NCBI RefSeq assembly: GCF_001418205.1
Contig: NZ_LIQF01000004.1
Location: 1 to 64,000 of the forward strand
Reading direction: 5' to 3'
Source of the DNA: Marinomonas fungiae
GTDB lineage: Bacteria > Pseudomonadota > Gammaproteobacteria > Pseudomonadales > Marinomonadaceae
Length of the DNA: 64,000 nt
The number at the start of each line of letters is the position of its first letter. The first letter of the stretch is position 1. A model generated the notes under the pieces. The model did not search any database, was not told the DNA's origin, and saw only the letters and a list, made by a program, of their open reading frames with translations. Shown here one piece after another: positions 1 to 9,200 of the stretch. The position numbers and the translations under genes are program-made.

Positions 1-155
1 TTATTCACGGTTTTATGATCAAAACCAGTACGTTCACACAGTAGCTTTTTTGTAAAACCACGTCGTTTCATCGCCAACAGCAAGTCTTCACCAAAATGCG
101 TCAGGATTTTGCGCTGCTTTGGAAACAGTACATTGTGTAAGTCACGCTTAGCCAT
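1..155 (-). CDS. HipB-like helix-turn-helix regulator, N-terminal part only
   Basis: The first 51 residues of a protein that runs off the left edge of the window; this reading frame is open from an ATG at 153-155. It begins MAKRDLHNVLFPKQ and contains a basic helix-turn-helix-like stretch (RRGFTKKLLCERTGFDHKTV). Small proteins of this look are commonly the DNA-binding partner of HipA-family kinases, so a hipA may lie just outside the window; that is inference. Four palindromic sites lie upstream, the nearest 13 bases before the start codon, which suggests autoregulation. The missing C-terminus prevents a firm family call. Confidence 0.6.
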   Translation of the reverse strand, partial: MAKRDLHNVLFPKQRKILTHFGEDLLLAMKRRGFTKKLLCERTGFDHKTVN

Positions 156-168
156 ATCACCAACCAAA

Positions 169-213
169 GGGACTATATTCCCACTATTTAACCGTTAATG
201 GGAATATAGTCCA
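169..213. promoter_or_regulatory. Operator pair A upstream of the left-edge regulator
   Basis: Two 14-base near-palindromes, GGGACTATATTCCC at 169-182 and GGGAATATAGTCCA at 200-213, are inverted relative to each other and start 31 bp apart. The form is GGGA-N6-TCCC. On the minus strand each contains TATAGT, a plausible -10, so binding here would block transcription of the gene starting at 155. The same 14-mer recurs at 9437. Confidence 0.7.
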
Positions 214-249
214 ACTTTGAATCCCAAGCAACTCCAACAATTTACATAT

Positions 250-294
250 AGGACTATATTCCCACTTTACTCAATATAATTGGATTTATATCCC
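250..294. promoter_or_regulatory. Operator pair B upstream of the left-edge regulator
   Basis: AGGACTATATTCCC at 250-263 and TGGATTTATATCCC at 281-294 are a second pair of the same motif, again 31 bp apart and displaced 81 bp from pair A. The equal spacing, about three helical turns, suggests side-by-side dimers on one DNA face. Confidence 0.6.
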
Positions 295-363
295 ACCTTT
301 AGGTTTAGCTTGCGCGTTGGCCAAGGCGATGAAATGGATCCCTGAATGCCAAAGGTTGCGGAT

Positions 364-421
364 TACACTTTTATGCGCATAAAAATGTAAAATTCCTCAC
401 TTTTCTGCGCGTAAAAGTGTA
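364..421. promoter_or_regulatory. Two palindromic operators before the DUF4143 ATPase
   Basis: A perfect 16-bp palindrome TTTTATGCGCATAAAA at 369-384 sits within longer near-symmetric arms (364-389). A related site has CACTTTT at 398-404 and AAAAGTG at 413-419 around TGCGCG. The centres are 32 bp apart. The second site abuts a possible -10 TATACT at 430-435 for the ATPase gene, so a repressor is expected here. No obvious regulator gene is adjacent. Confidence 0.6.
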
Positions 422-472
422 GACTGAGTTATACTACAGGCAGTTAACAGTCTTAATTGGCGGGAAATGACA

Positions 473-1786
473 ATGCAGCGCAACTTACTAAACGCCCTAA
501 TAGCATGGAAAAATCAACCGGTGCGCAAGCCATTATTGATCGATGGTGCAAGACAAACAGGTAAAACCTATCTGCTACAAGAGTTATTTGGGAACACCTT
601 TGCCAACATCCTTCGTATCGACTTCCTTGAAAACCCTGCTTACAAAGAAGCGTTCGATGGCTCTCTGTCACCTGACGAGCTAGTAATGAACATTGAGTTG
701 TTAACCAACCAAGCGTTCAACCCAGAAACCGATCTGCTGATATTAGATGAAATTGGCGAATGTGAACGTGCCGTTACCTCACTAAAGTACTTTGCTGAAA
801 AAGCACCGTCCTATTTTGTCGCTGCCAGCGGCTCGAATATTGGTTTGCTCAACACCTTCCCTGTGGGCAAGGTAGAACAATACAATTTACGACCACTGAC
901 CTTCCAAGAATTTATTTACGCATCCAACGAGCAAGCGCTGATCAAAGCATTTGATAGTCAAGCAAGCACACCGGCAGTACACACCAAATTGATGGACAAA
1001 CTCACTGACTACTTTTTTACTGGTGGTATGCCGGAAGCCGTTTCTGCTTGGTATCAGTATAAGGATTCAAGCATTCTAGAGCGTGTTGAAAAAGTCACAA
1101 AAATTCATGCCGATTTAGTGGAAGGTTATCGCCGCGATTTTGGTAAGTACGCGGGCAAGGTCGACGCCACACTGATTGAATCGGTATTTAATAGCATTCC
1201 AGCCCAGCTATCACTTGTCAGCGATGAGTCGGTTAAACGCTTTAAATTTAAGCATGTGCATGAGCGTAAATCTCGTTATAGCGATTTTAAAACCGCGATC
1301 CATTGGCTTAACTGCTGCCGCTTAACTTTGCCAAACTACCCTATTGAAGGATTGCCGAAATCTCCGTTAGCGGCCTATAAAAAAGAAAATATGGTGAAAC
1401 TGTTTCTGTTTGATGTGGGCCTGCTTAATCATATGCTCGGCAGCAGTTATAAAGAAATTAAGCAACAAAACTATGAATACAAAGGTTATGTGGCTGAAAA
1501 CTTTGTGCAACAAGAGCTCACTGCCATTGGCGTTGACCCAAGCTATTCATGGAATGACGCCCGCGCCGAAATCGAATTTATTTTGGCGACCGATGAAGGC
1601 GATATCGTCCCTGTAGAGGTCAAAAGTGGTAAACGTACAAGAGCAAAATCGTTGGCATCCTACGTTGAAAAATGTACTCCAAGTAAAACCTTTAAGTTAA
1701 CGGGTACACAAGGCTCATCCGCATTAGAGCAAACCAATATCGTGATGCCTTTGTATTTCACGCAGTATTTACCACAGAGATGGTAA
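473..1786 (+). CDS. AAA_14/DUF4143 family ATP-binding protein
   Basis: A 437-residue ATPase of the AAA_14-DUF4143 family. Walker A GARQTGKT is at about residues 25-32 and Walker B LLILDEIGE follows near 88-96. The C-terminal DUF4143 part ends in a nuclease-like pattern (AEIEFIL then VPVEVKSGK), reminiscent of PD-(D/E)xK folds. Cellular function of the family is unknown; members are often in accessory regions. The start at 473 is preferred over the ATG six bases earlier because GGGA at 462-465 is then correctly spaced. It is a single-gene unit with its own palindromic operators. Confidence 0.85.
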   Translation: MQRNLLNALIAWKNQPVRKPLLIDGARQTGKTYLLQELFGNTFANILRIDFLENPAYKEAFDGSLSPDELVMNIELLTNQAFNPETDLLILDEIGECERAVTSLKYFAEKAPSYFVAASGSNIGLLNTFPVGKVEQYNLRPLTFQEFIYASNEQALIKAFDSQASTPAVHTKLMDKLTDYFFTGGMPEAVSAWYQYKDSSILERVEKVTKIHADLVEGYRRDFGKYAGKVDATLIESVFNSIPAQLSLVSDESVKRFKFKHVHERKSRYSDFKTAIHWLNCCRLTLPNYPIEGLPKSPLAAYKKENMVKLFLFDVGLLNHMLGSSYKEIKQQNYEYKGYVAENFVQQELTAIGVDPSYSWNDARAEIEFILATDEGDIVPVEVKSGKRTRAKSLASYVEKCTPSKTFKLTGTQGSSALEQTNIVMPLYFTQYLPQRW

Positions 1787-1808
1787 AAGCGCGTTGCTTA
1801 GACCCCGA

Positions 1809-1849
1809 GGTCTACACAAAGTGACTTCATAGGTAACAATTTGTAGACC
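1809..1849. other. Inverted repeat in the gap after the ATPase
   Basis: GGTCTACA at 1809-1816 is matched by TGTAGACC at 1842-1849 with a 25-base loop. There is no T-run, so it is not a convincing terminator. It lies between the plus-strand ATPase and the end of the minus-strand gene at 1930. A TTTGGTGGGC motif follows at 1850-1859 and recurs at 4946. Confidence 0.35.
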
Positions 1850-1929
1850 TTTGGTGGGCTTACAACCTTTCAACCAACCCTCAATCGGTTTTTTGCTAAC
1901 GTCATTTGGCCAGCCTATCGCCTCATCGT

Positions 1930-3048
1930 TTAAAGCAAATCACTCAAGCGATTTAACAGTGCTTTACGGCTATTATTCGCCACAACAAAGCGCTCAAAGC
2001 GTTGTTCAAACACTGCTTCATCCGCTTTGAACTGATAGGCCTCAAACAGCTGATGCAAATAGCGTGATGCCGCATCGTAACCACTGGCGCAAGTGCGATC
2101 CGCTTGCTCTTGTGCTTGCTGCCAGTAGTGCTCACGCCGATTGTAAACATCCGTCAACGCTTTTTCTTTTTCTCCTTTTTCAATAGCCATTTTCTTTGCG
2201 AGTGCTGCGGCTTGCTCTTGCTGTAATTGGCTTTGCGCTTGCTCAATAAAAGGAGAAATTACCTCGGGGGTTAACCAATACTGGTAGATTTCGTCTGTGT
2301 TAGCGGGTTCTTTTCGCGTCAGCGCTAAGGCTTGGTGTCGGGTTAGCTGGCCTTGCTCAAACAGTGCGCGCAATAGCGTGTCTTTCTCAACTTCCGTGAG
2401 ATTGTTTAGCCACGTATCAAACTGAAACTGGGCTTGTTTGGCTTGATGGCTGGGTTGTGCGTTCAGCACCATGGACAGAGCCTTAACTAATGCTAAGGGA
2501 ATATCATAGAGTGCCGCAAACGCCTGCTCCTCTTCACTGAGGTGCTCAAAATCGAATTGAATTAACGGCACTCGCTCAACGTCATCATTAAAATCAAACG
2601 CTTTGAGCCACATGAAGTACACAAGGCGCCAATCCCCTTGCATTAACCCGCTGCGTAAAGCGGTTAAATGCTGGAAAAATTGGTCGGCATGCTCATCGTC
2701 AAAATATTCGTCATACTCCTCAAGGGAAAAAATCAGCAACTGCCACTCATCGTTTTCGTGAACATGAAGCCCATCACTTGAAAAGCAAAGTAAAGCTTCA
2801 GGGAGCGTTCCTGCTGGTAGCTTGATGTAGGCATCGATTGAGCCCCAATCGGCATAATAAAAACCGATATCAAAGTATTTTAACATCAGCTCAAAAGGCT
2901 CTGCCTTTAAGTCACTGTAGGTGTAATACACCTGAAAGGACGTAGCGCTGATCTCGGCACGGCTTGAAATGGCCCTGAGTGCTTGACGTGCTTTAGCATC
3001 TAAATACCCATCCAGACGCTCAAATTTATAGTATTGATATTCGCTCAC
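1930..3048 (-). CDS. Uncharacterised 372-residue protein downstream of hipBA
   Basis: I cannot assign a function. The protein is soluble and acidic in its first half (many D and E around residues 110-135), with no signal peptide or membrane segment and an alanine- and glutamine-rich, probably coiled-coil, stretch near residues 275-320. It resembles a conserved hypothetical family that starts MSEYQYY with Phe/Tyr/Trp-rich strands. The start is GTG with AAGG five to nine bases upstream. It lies 48 bases after hipA on the same strand and may be cotranscribed with hipB-hipA. Confidence 0.7.
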   Translation of the reverse strand: MSEYQYYKFERLDGYLDAKARQALRAISSRAEISATSFQVYYTYSDLKAEPFELMLKYFDIGFYYADWGSIDAYIKLPAGTLPEALLCFSSDGLHVHENDEWQLLIFSLEEYDEYFDDEHADQFFQHLTALRSGLMQGDWRLVYFMWLKAFDFNDDVERVPLIQFDFEHLSEEEQAFAALYDIPLALVKALSMVLNAQPSHQAKQAQFQFDTWLNNLTEVEKDTLLRALFEQGQLTRHQALALTRKEPANTDEIYQYWLTPEVISPFIEQAQSQLQQEQAAALAKKMAIEKGEKEKALTDVYNRREHYWQQAQEQADRTCASGYDAASRYLHQLFEAYQFKADEAVFEQRFERFVVANNSRKALLNRLSDLL

Positions 3049-3096
3049 GATGACCTTGTTATATATTTATTGTGAATTGAAAAGTTTGTTTTACTT

Positions 3097-4446
3097 TCAT
3101 TGAAAAAGCGCTGCATTTTCTTGTTTGCGCTGATCCAATGTCTTAGCAATCGCAGACACTGTTGTTTTACTGATCCCTTGCTGCTGTGCCAGATACGTAA
3201 ATTGGCTGATGGCTTCTGCGACTTCTTCAATGACTTGCCTTGCATCATGCCAATTCGCAAAGCCAGCACTGGTAGCAAGTTTTTGCATCACCTTAAGCGG
3301 TGGCGCTTTACCATAACCTCCGAACGCAGTGGCGTGTTCGTTGAATGGATGTGGGCTGTAGGTAACATCATAAAAAGGTGCAGGATTCCATTGACCGTCA
3401 TCCGCTTGCAAAAACGCCCAGTTTTTACTGTGGTCGTCTTGATTAGACGACAGCAGGTTAAAAACGGCACGGCGAAATTGCAGTTGTCCAGCCGCTGGCG
3501 ATTTACACAACTGACGGCTGGCTTTAATCAAATCAATGTAATCTAAACTTGGCGTTCGAAAGTCTGCATCCAGTAGCCCGCAAGCGCTGTGCATATGCAA
3601 TCGACCTACACTGCGCTTTCTGCCTAAGTCGGCCTGTTCAGTGACATAATCAAAACGCTTAAGCGCCAGCCAAGCAGACGCACCGCTTGTAGGGGGTGCT
3701 TCAATGAGTTGCCATTGCGGCGGTTGACACTTAGCAAGTTCTGCCATTTGTAAATAAACCGCCTCACACAAACCTTCTTCATGGCCAAGTGCGAGATTTT
3801 TAGAGGTAAACTTCACCAGCCAGGCCTCATCTCCAGGCTGAGCAAAGGTTCGACAATGCTGAGTTTCCCCAGCAGGCATATAAATTTGTGCCTTAGGCCT
3901 TGCCCCACCCGAACTACCTCCGGCGACTAATGCGGCCAACACCTGTTGCGTATGCCCATCTAACTCATCGTGATTATCATCCATGTAATCTGACATTGAA
4001 GCATCGAACAACGTTTGTGCTTCTAAGCCTAACGTCGCTAAATCAATATCCGCGTGCGTGGTGGCTGAAAACTCAGACACCGGAGAAAAAGACAATGCTC
4101 CCATGCCTTTATCACCGACAAAGGCTAACCTATCCATCGCCGTTAATTGATTAGGCAGTATGCCCTTTTGCCGGAAAATACGATCTTGTAACAGCATGCC
4201 CCAGCCATCGGGCAAACAATCTCCAAATACGCCATGTACTCCTTGGTGCGGCTCTTTAGGTGCGGCTTGAACTTGCCTATTCGCTTGCAAGGTAAACGGT
4301 GATAAATTGCCAAACTGCTGCAAATAGTCGTCAGTATACTGAAAAAAAACGCCTTGCCGATTCTGCGCCAAGACTCCAACAGATATCTGCTCACCTGAGC
4401 TTAGCGTACGAGTAACATTAAGCTTCTGAATCGGTTTAAAACTCAT
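3097..4446 (-). CDS. HipA-family serine/threonine kinase toxin, first copy
   Basis: A 449-residue HipA-like protein. HipA toxins are protein kinases that arrest growth by phosphorylating translation factors (GltX in E. coli) and are held by HipB. Visible are the N-terminal couple-HipA region, a glycine-rich loop GGSSGGARPKA at about 177-187, the catalytic NQDDHSKN at 335-342 and the metal-binding FYD at 358-360. The start codon overlaps the end of the antitoxin gene by 11 bases, typical of hipBA. It is divergent in sequence from the second HipA in this window (9486-10703), so the two are not a recent duplication. The target is unknown. Confidence 0.88.
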   Translation of the reverse strand: MSFKPIQKLNVTRTLSSGEQISVGVLAQNRQGVFFQYTDDYLQQFGNLSPFTLQANRQVQAAPKEPHQGVHGVFGDCLPDGWGMLLQDRIFRQKGILPNQLTAMDRLAFVGDKGMGALSFSPVSEFSATTHADIDLATLGLEAQTLFDASMSDYMDDNHDELDGHTQQVLAALVAGGSSGGARPKAQIYMPAGETQHCRTFAQPGDEAWLVKFTSKNLALGHEEGLCEAVYLQMAELAKCQPPQWQLIEAPPTSGASAWLALKRFDYVTEQADLGRKRSVGRLHMHSACGLLDADFRTPSLDYIDLIKASRQLCKSPAAGQLQFRRAVFNLLSSNQDDHSKNWAFLQADDGQWNPAPFYDVTYSPHPFNEHATAFGGYGKAPPLKVMQKLATSAGFANWHDARQVIEEVAEAISQFTYLAQQQGISKTTVSAIAKTLDQRKQENAALFQ

Positions 4447-4726
4447 CTTTTAGCACCTCATCAATACTTGTGGGTATAGCAGCGCGTTCTTTGCTAGGTT
4501 GTGTGAGCTGATAAAGCCTATCTAGCGAATCAAGGGTCTGCCATAGCAACAGCAATTGACGAAATGAAATTTGCCCGGTCAGCTCAAATTTCTTAATGGT
4601 GGCCGCAGGTACGCAGCTTCGCTCAGCCAATGCAGCGCGCGACAGCTTTGCCTGCTTGCGTAACTCACGTAAATAGGCCGCATAAGCTTGGCTTACATCG
4701 GTATCATCAAGTAAGGTAAAATTCAT
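4436..4726 (-). CDS. HipB-like helix-turn-helix antitoxin, first copy
   Basis: A 96-residue protein with a helix-turn-helix (SRAALAERSCVPAATIKKFE) near residues 32-51, the expected DNA-binding partner and inhibitor of the downstream HipA. An earlier in-frame ATG at 4757-4759 exists, but it lies inside an operator and lacks a ribosome site. The ATG at 4724-4726 (MNFTLLDD) is therefore preferred. Its upstream region carries two matching palindromes, consistent with autorepression of the hipB-hipA operon. Confidence 0.82.
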   Translation of the reverse strand: MNFTLLDDTDVSQAYAAYLRELRKQAKLSRAALAERSCVPAATIKKFELTGQISFRQLLLLWQTLDSLDRLYQLTQPSKERAAIPTSIDEVLKDEF

Positions 4727-4740
4727 CCGCAAAGACCAAA

Positions 4741-4799
4741 TGGATACAGTTATATCCATTATAGCGAAATAAAACAGAACTTGGACACTATAATATCCA
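4741..4799. promoter_or_regulatory. hipBA operators, first copy
   Basis: TGGATACAGTTATATCCA (4741-4758) and TGGACACTATAATATCCA (4782-4799) are 18-base palindromes with TGGA(T/C)A and TATCCA arms around six bases, 41 bp apart. The arms resemble the TATCC and GGATA half-sites of E. coli HipB. The upstream site overlaps a minus-strand TATTAT that could be the -10 element. Confidence 0.7.
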
Positions 4800-5133
4800 T
4801 CAGTGCATAGAGTGTTGAAAAAATTACTCGATAAAGCCCTTCAAAACTGCTATTTTTAGACCCTAACAGCAGCGTAAAAACGGCACTGTTTTTCCATTGC
4901 TAACCACTAAGATTTAGTAAAAGCCATAGGCAAGTGGTGGGCAGTTTGGTGGGCAAACAGGCATTTCTGAACGGTTTCTTTTCGATAACTCATTGAGTTT
5001 GTTGGGGTCTAGGTCGCTACTCAATGAGCAGATCCAAAACATCGAATAATTTCGATTAGTGAGTGGGTAGCAGCCCTATCCACTTTTCTCTGTTCTACTT
5101 CAGAATAAACATCGTAATTAATCTAAGGAATCG
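4800..5133. other. Gene-free stretch between hipB and the Abi-like gene
   Basis: No convincing reading frame, RNA gene or terminator was found. The only notable structure is the doubled TGGTGGGCA at 4935-4943 and 4947-4955. The second copy sits in TTTGGTGGGC, which also occurs at 1850-1859 on the far side of the hipBA module. It could be a remnant of an insertion event or chance. Confidence 0.4.
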
Positions 5134-6066
5134 CTACTTTGGTTGAATCAGGAAGTTAGCTGATCCGTTCTTGTAGATAGTTACCGGTATTGTTTTATTA
5201 TCGCGAGTAGACTGCTGAGCGAGCATACAAAGCTTAGATATTGATTTTACCTTATGCGGTGTAGTTAGATTCTGGTAACGACGTAGCTCGTCGATAGAGC
5301 ATGCCATTTTAGCTCTAGCTAAAAGACTGTTCTTAACAAGTAGCTGTTCTTTATCAGGAGAGATTAAAGCAACTAACTGCATAATCTTATCAATTTTTTC
5401 ATTCAGATGGCTTATTGCGTCTAACTCTGTATGAACACCATAGCGTTTCCAGATTGGCTCGTGATGAGACACTCTATTTCGGAACTCTCTTATAGTTTTT
5501 ACTAAATCTCTGGTAGAGCCAAGCATTGTTGAGGCACTACGAGAAGGCCAACTTCCTTTGAATACAGCTCCTAAGTGTTTAGGCCATATTAGATTTGGCC
5601 CCATAAACTCTGCATCTAAAATGAATTCCCAAGTAGAAAACTCTGTTTTTGCGATGATCTCATGATGCGTTGGTGTAGCGCTCTTAGTTCTGTAGCGCCC
5701 CTTTTTATCTTTCCTTACCTGATCTGTTGCCTTTGAAAAGTTATTTTTTATGGCCTTTACTTCAAACGGCTCATTAGAAGAAGAGGTGAACGATTTATAA
5801 TGTAAACGATTGCGTGCCCACCAGAAACGACCAATGTCTTTTACTAAAGCAGTATCTATTGAGTTCCTAAGAGCTACTTCCGAAGCTGTTAGTAGGGGGT
5901 AAATAGCAGAACAAACATGCGTATTCCATAAGTACGCCCCAACCAACTCACTATCATCCGAGTAGCTGAAAACAGATGCATAGCTATTCAAACGTTCATT
6001 AGTGATTAATTCGTCTATTAAAGTAGGGCGATAGTTTATACTTCTTGGCATCCGTTGCTTCTTCAT
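5134..6066 (-). CDS. Abi-like (AbiD/F type) protein with HEPN-like RX4H motif
   Basis: A 310-residue protein resembling the Abi_2 family, whose lactococcal members abort phage infection. The hallmark is RNRVSHHEPIW at about residues 196-206; R196-x4-H201 fits the HEPN ribonuclease signature. Other family-like segments are the early region EVALRNSIDTAL near 63-74 and the WEFILDAEF segment near 146-154. It stands alone with no antitoxin neighbour on the same strand. Two starts are possible (6066 or the ATG five codons later); neither has a strong ribosome site. RNase activity and phage defence are inferred from the family, not shown here. Confidence 0.75.
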   Translation of the reverse strand: MKKQRMPRSINYRPTLIDELITNERLNSYASVFSYSDDSELVGAYLWNTHVCSAIYPLLTASEVALRNSIDTALVKDIGRFWWARNRLHYKSFTSSSNEPFEVKAIKNNFSKATDQVRKDKKGRYRTKSATPTHHEIIAKTEFSTWEFILDAEFMGPNLIWPKHLGAVFKGSWPSRSASTMLGSTRDLVKTIREFRNRVSHHEPIWKRYGVHTELDAISHLNEKIDKIMQLVALISPDKEQLLVKNSLLARAKMACSIDELRRYQNLTTPHKVKSISKLCMLAQQSTRDNKTIPVTIYKNGSANFLIQPK

Positions 6067-6179
6067 AGTAATTAAAATATTGACGAGGTCGTCAATAGGG
6101 CTTAAACTTTATCACAAGGTTGGCGTAAGGCTCCAATGAGTTTCAACTTAAGACCTTTCGCAAAGACCTAACTATTTTG

Positions 6180-6202
6180 CCCCGGCCTAGAGCCGGGGTT
6201 TT
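6180..6202 (+). terminator. GC-rich hairpin with T-run
   Basis: CCCCGGC (6180-6186) pairs with GCCGGGG (6192-6198) and is followed by TTTT, a textbook intrinsic terminator reading rightward. No plus-strand gene lies upstream (the flanking genes are both minus-strand), so it is either a remnant, the end of an unseen transcript, or acts weakly on the minus strand. Confidence 0.6.
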
Positions 6203-6263
6203 CATTTCTAGCTTCTGCCACTCAAAAGCTGAACTTTTCTGACAGACTTAAATCTCGCCCCAT

Positions 6264-9200
6264 TTACCCCACCGCCAGCTTCGCGGCCTGTTGCCACATA
6301 AAATGAGGCATCGGTGTTTGCAGTTGCCATGTAATGCTCATAGGTTGTGAACCGGTGTGAGACACATATGCCACTTCCCCATAGTTCACAAAGCCCATAG
6401 TGCGGCCGTATTCGTCTTTGGTTTGCTCTCGCACAAACAAGAATAGACGTTTGCCGATTTTTTGATGCTGGATGTATTCCAAGCCACGTCCTCGATCCGG
6501 TCGTGCGCTGTTCTGTGATTGCCAATGAAACAGTGACTCGTTGATGGCGTAGTCGTGGTACATGGTGGTCGGTGAGAATTGCTTTTCATTTTTATCGAGC
6601 GTGACAAACAGCAACTCAATATTATCGTCTTTAATAACAAACACGCCTTCTCTTGCTGGCGGTTGACGCTCAAATGTCGTCGCACCAAATGCTACCATTA
6701 TCTGCTCGCGAGCGTAGCGAGCATGCACTTTAAGCGGTACCTCTGGCAGCTCGGTCATATCGACCAATTCATGCTTGATGCGAGCAAGTTGCCAGCGAAT
6801 TACATCGGCCAGCTCCTGCGCCACCCCAAGATGGCTGAGCTGCTTAATACTCTGCGCTAAAGTCGCCAAGCCTAAATCAGGGCCTGGCTTTTGCCAGAAA
6901 TCATAATGGCACATCACCGCACGTCGATCGTCCACGTTGACACCACTAAAGTCGGTCTCACAAAGCCGTTGAAGGAAGTTTAAATAACCGTAATCGTCAC
7001 AGGTCAGAATGCGGTTATGTATCGCTTTGCGCACTATTTTAAAGGCTTCTCCGATCTGCGAGCCTTCTTTGACATCATCTTTGGCTTTCGACACCAGCTC
7101 AGCCCAGCTGCCGCGTTTATACAGTTCGTTTAAGTCGATATGTGGGTGTTGCGCGATAAAGTTCGCCAGTGTTAGAGGTTGCGTAGAATGCTGGGGGAAT
7201 TGACGGATCATGGCCGTCAGGCGATTTTGAGTGAGTGTCGCTTGGCGAATATTACTGAGCACCATCTCTTGGGTGCGTTTTGTCAGCTCGATTCGACAAC
7301 CTAACGGCGCATGCGGGAAGCCTTGTTTGATTTCATCACTGATCGCTTTTGGGCTTCTGCCGACTAACGCCCTGAATTTATTTGCAAAATCGTACTCGGG
7401 TCGTGAGTTGCCAACAAAATCCAATACCGTGCAACACTCTTTACCCTCGGCGAGACGCAAGCCACGACCCAGCTGTTGCAGAAAAATGGTGAGACTTTCG
7501 GTAGGTCGTAAGAACAACAAAGTATCGACTTCTGGAATATCGACGCCTTCATTAAAGATATCCACGACACACAACACATTGATTTGACCACTGCGGATCG
7601 CCTGCTGTTTCTGCTGGCGCTCAGCGCTGTTATCACTGGTCAGTACATCCGCTTTAATACCTTTCAGTAGAAATTGGCTCGCCATGTACTTTGCATGCTC
7701 GCGGCTGACACAAAACGCTAACGCCTTCATTTGGCTAATATCAGTAACGATCTCCTGCAAACTCAGTAGTATCTTGTCAAAACGCGCTTGGTTATGAGTA
7801 TAAAGATTGGTCAGCTGTGCAATATCGTAGCGCCCGCGGCTCCAAGCGATATTACGTAGGTCGGTATCGTCATCGATGCCAAAATATTGAAATGGCGATA
7901 AGTGGCGACGATTAATGGCTTCCGGTAAACGTATTTCCGCGGCAATGACACCACCGAAGTCCGCCAAAATATCGCCACCATCATGGCGTTCAGGCGTCGC
8001 CGTTAAGCCCAGCAATAAACTCGGCTGGAAATACGCCAACACAGCCCGATAGCTATTAGCCGCAATGTGATGTACTTCATCGATGACAATGTAATCGTAA
8101 AAGTCTGGCGTGAGGTTAAGGTGTTCTAGTTGGTTATTCAGCGTTTGGATTGATACAAACAACTGACGATAGTGGGCTGGCGTATGACCGCCCACCCACA
8201 GCTCACCGAAGGAACCATCCCGCAATACGCCACGGTAGGCCGCTCGGGCCTGCTTTAGAATTTCTTCTCGATGGGCCACAAACAAGAAGGTCGCGTTAGG
8301 CTTCTGTTTTACAAAGCGCGCAAAATCAAACGCAGAAATCAGGGTTTTACCTGTGCCGGTAGCCGCGACCACTAGGTTGCGAAAGCGCTGATGAATATCT
8401 CGCTCTACGGCCAGCTGTTCCAAAATCTCACTTTGATGGGGGAACGGTGTGATATCAAAAAAGTGCGCGGTCGTGTGTTCATCGCCAACCCGCTGCTGTC
8501 GCAAGGCTTTGTTAAGCTTCTCGGTGCTAGTTGCATCGCCATTAAACGGCTCAAACTCATTGGATGCCCAATAGGTTTCAAATGTACTGAGCGATTTGTC
8601 GATGATATGCGGGATCTCTTGTGAGGTGATTTTAAGGTTCCACTCAAGGCCATTGGTCAATGCCGAGTGCGATAAGTTAGAAGAGCCGATATAGCCCGTG
8701 TGATAGCCCGTATTACGAAGGAATAAATAGCTCTTAGCATGCAATCGCTCACGCTCAGTATTGTAGCTCAGCTTCACTTCGGTATTAGGTAAACTCGCCA
8801 AATACTCGACAGCTTTGACATCGGTCGCACCCATGTAAGATGTGGTGATGATCTTAAGTTCTCGGCCGCTGGCAGTAAACGCTTCCAGCTCTTTGCGAAA
8901 GATACGAATGCCAGCCCATTTGATAAAAGACACCAGCCAGTAAATTTTATCTGCGGATAAGATTTCGCGTTTTAACTCAGACTCTAACGACAAGCCTGCG
9001 TTGCTACCGCAAAACAGCTCACTTTGTGTCAGGCCTGTTAGCGGAAAGATGTTTTCAACATATTGCTTAAGATTGGCAGCTATAGGATTTTCCAACTCGT
9101 ATAAAGCCGTAAGGATTTTGCCTTGGCTGCTCAGCAGGTTTTCTTCGATTAAGTCATCGTCTTGAAAACGTTCTTTCAGCCACAGTAATAGCTCATTGGA

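Noticed and set aside
1766-1905. A minus-strand open frame reading through the gap after the ATPase that looked like a protein fragment
   Set aside because: It has no start codon in frame (the ATG at 1905 is in another frame and stops after 11 codons) and no recognisable family; kept only as intergenic sequence.
6067-6263. tRNA or attachment site next to the GC hairpin
   Set aside because: No cloverleaf or GTTCGA-type T-loop was found; the hairpin is a terminator-like element only.
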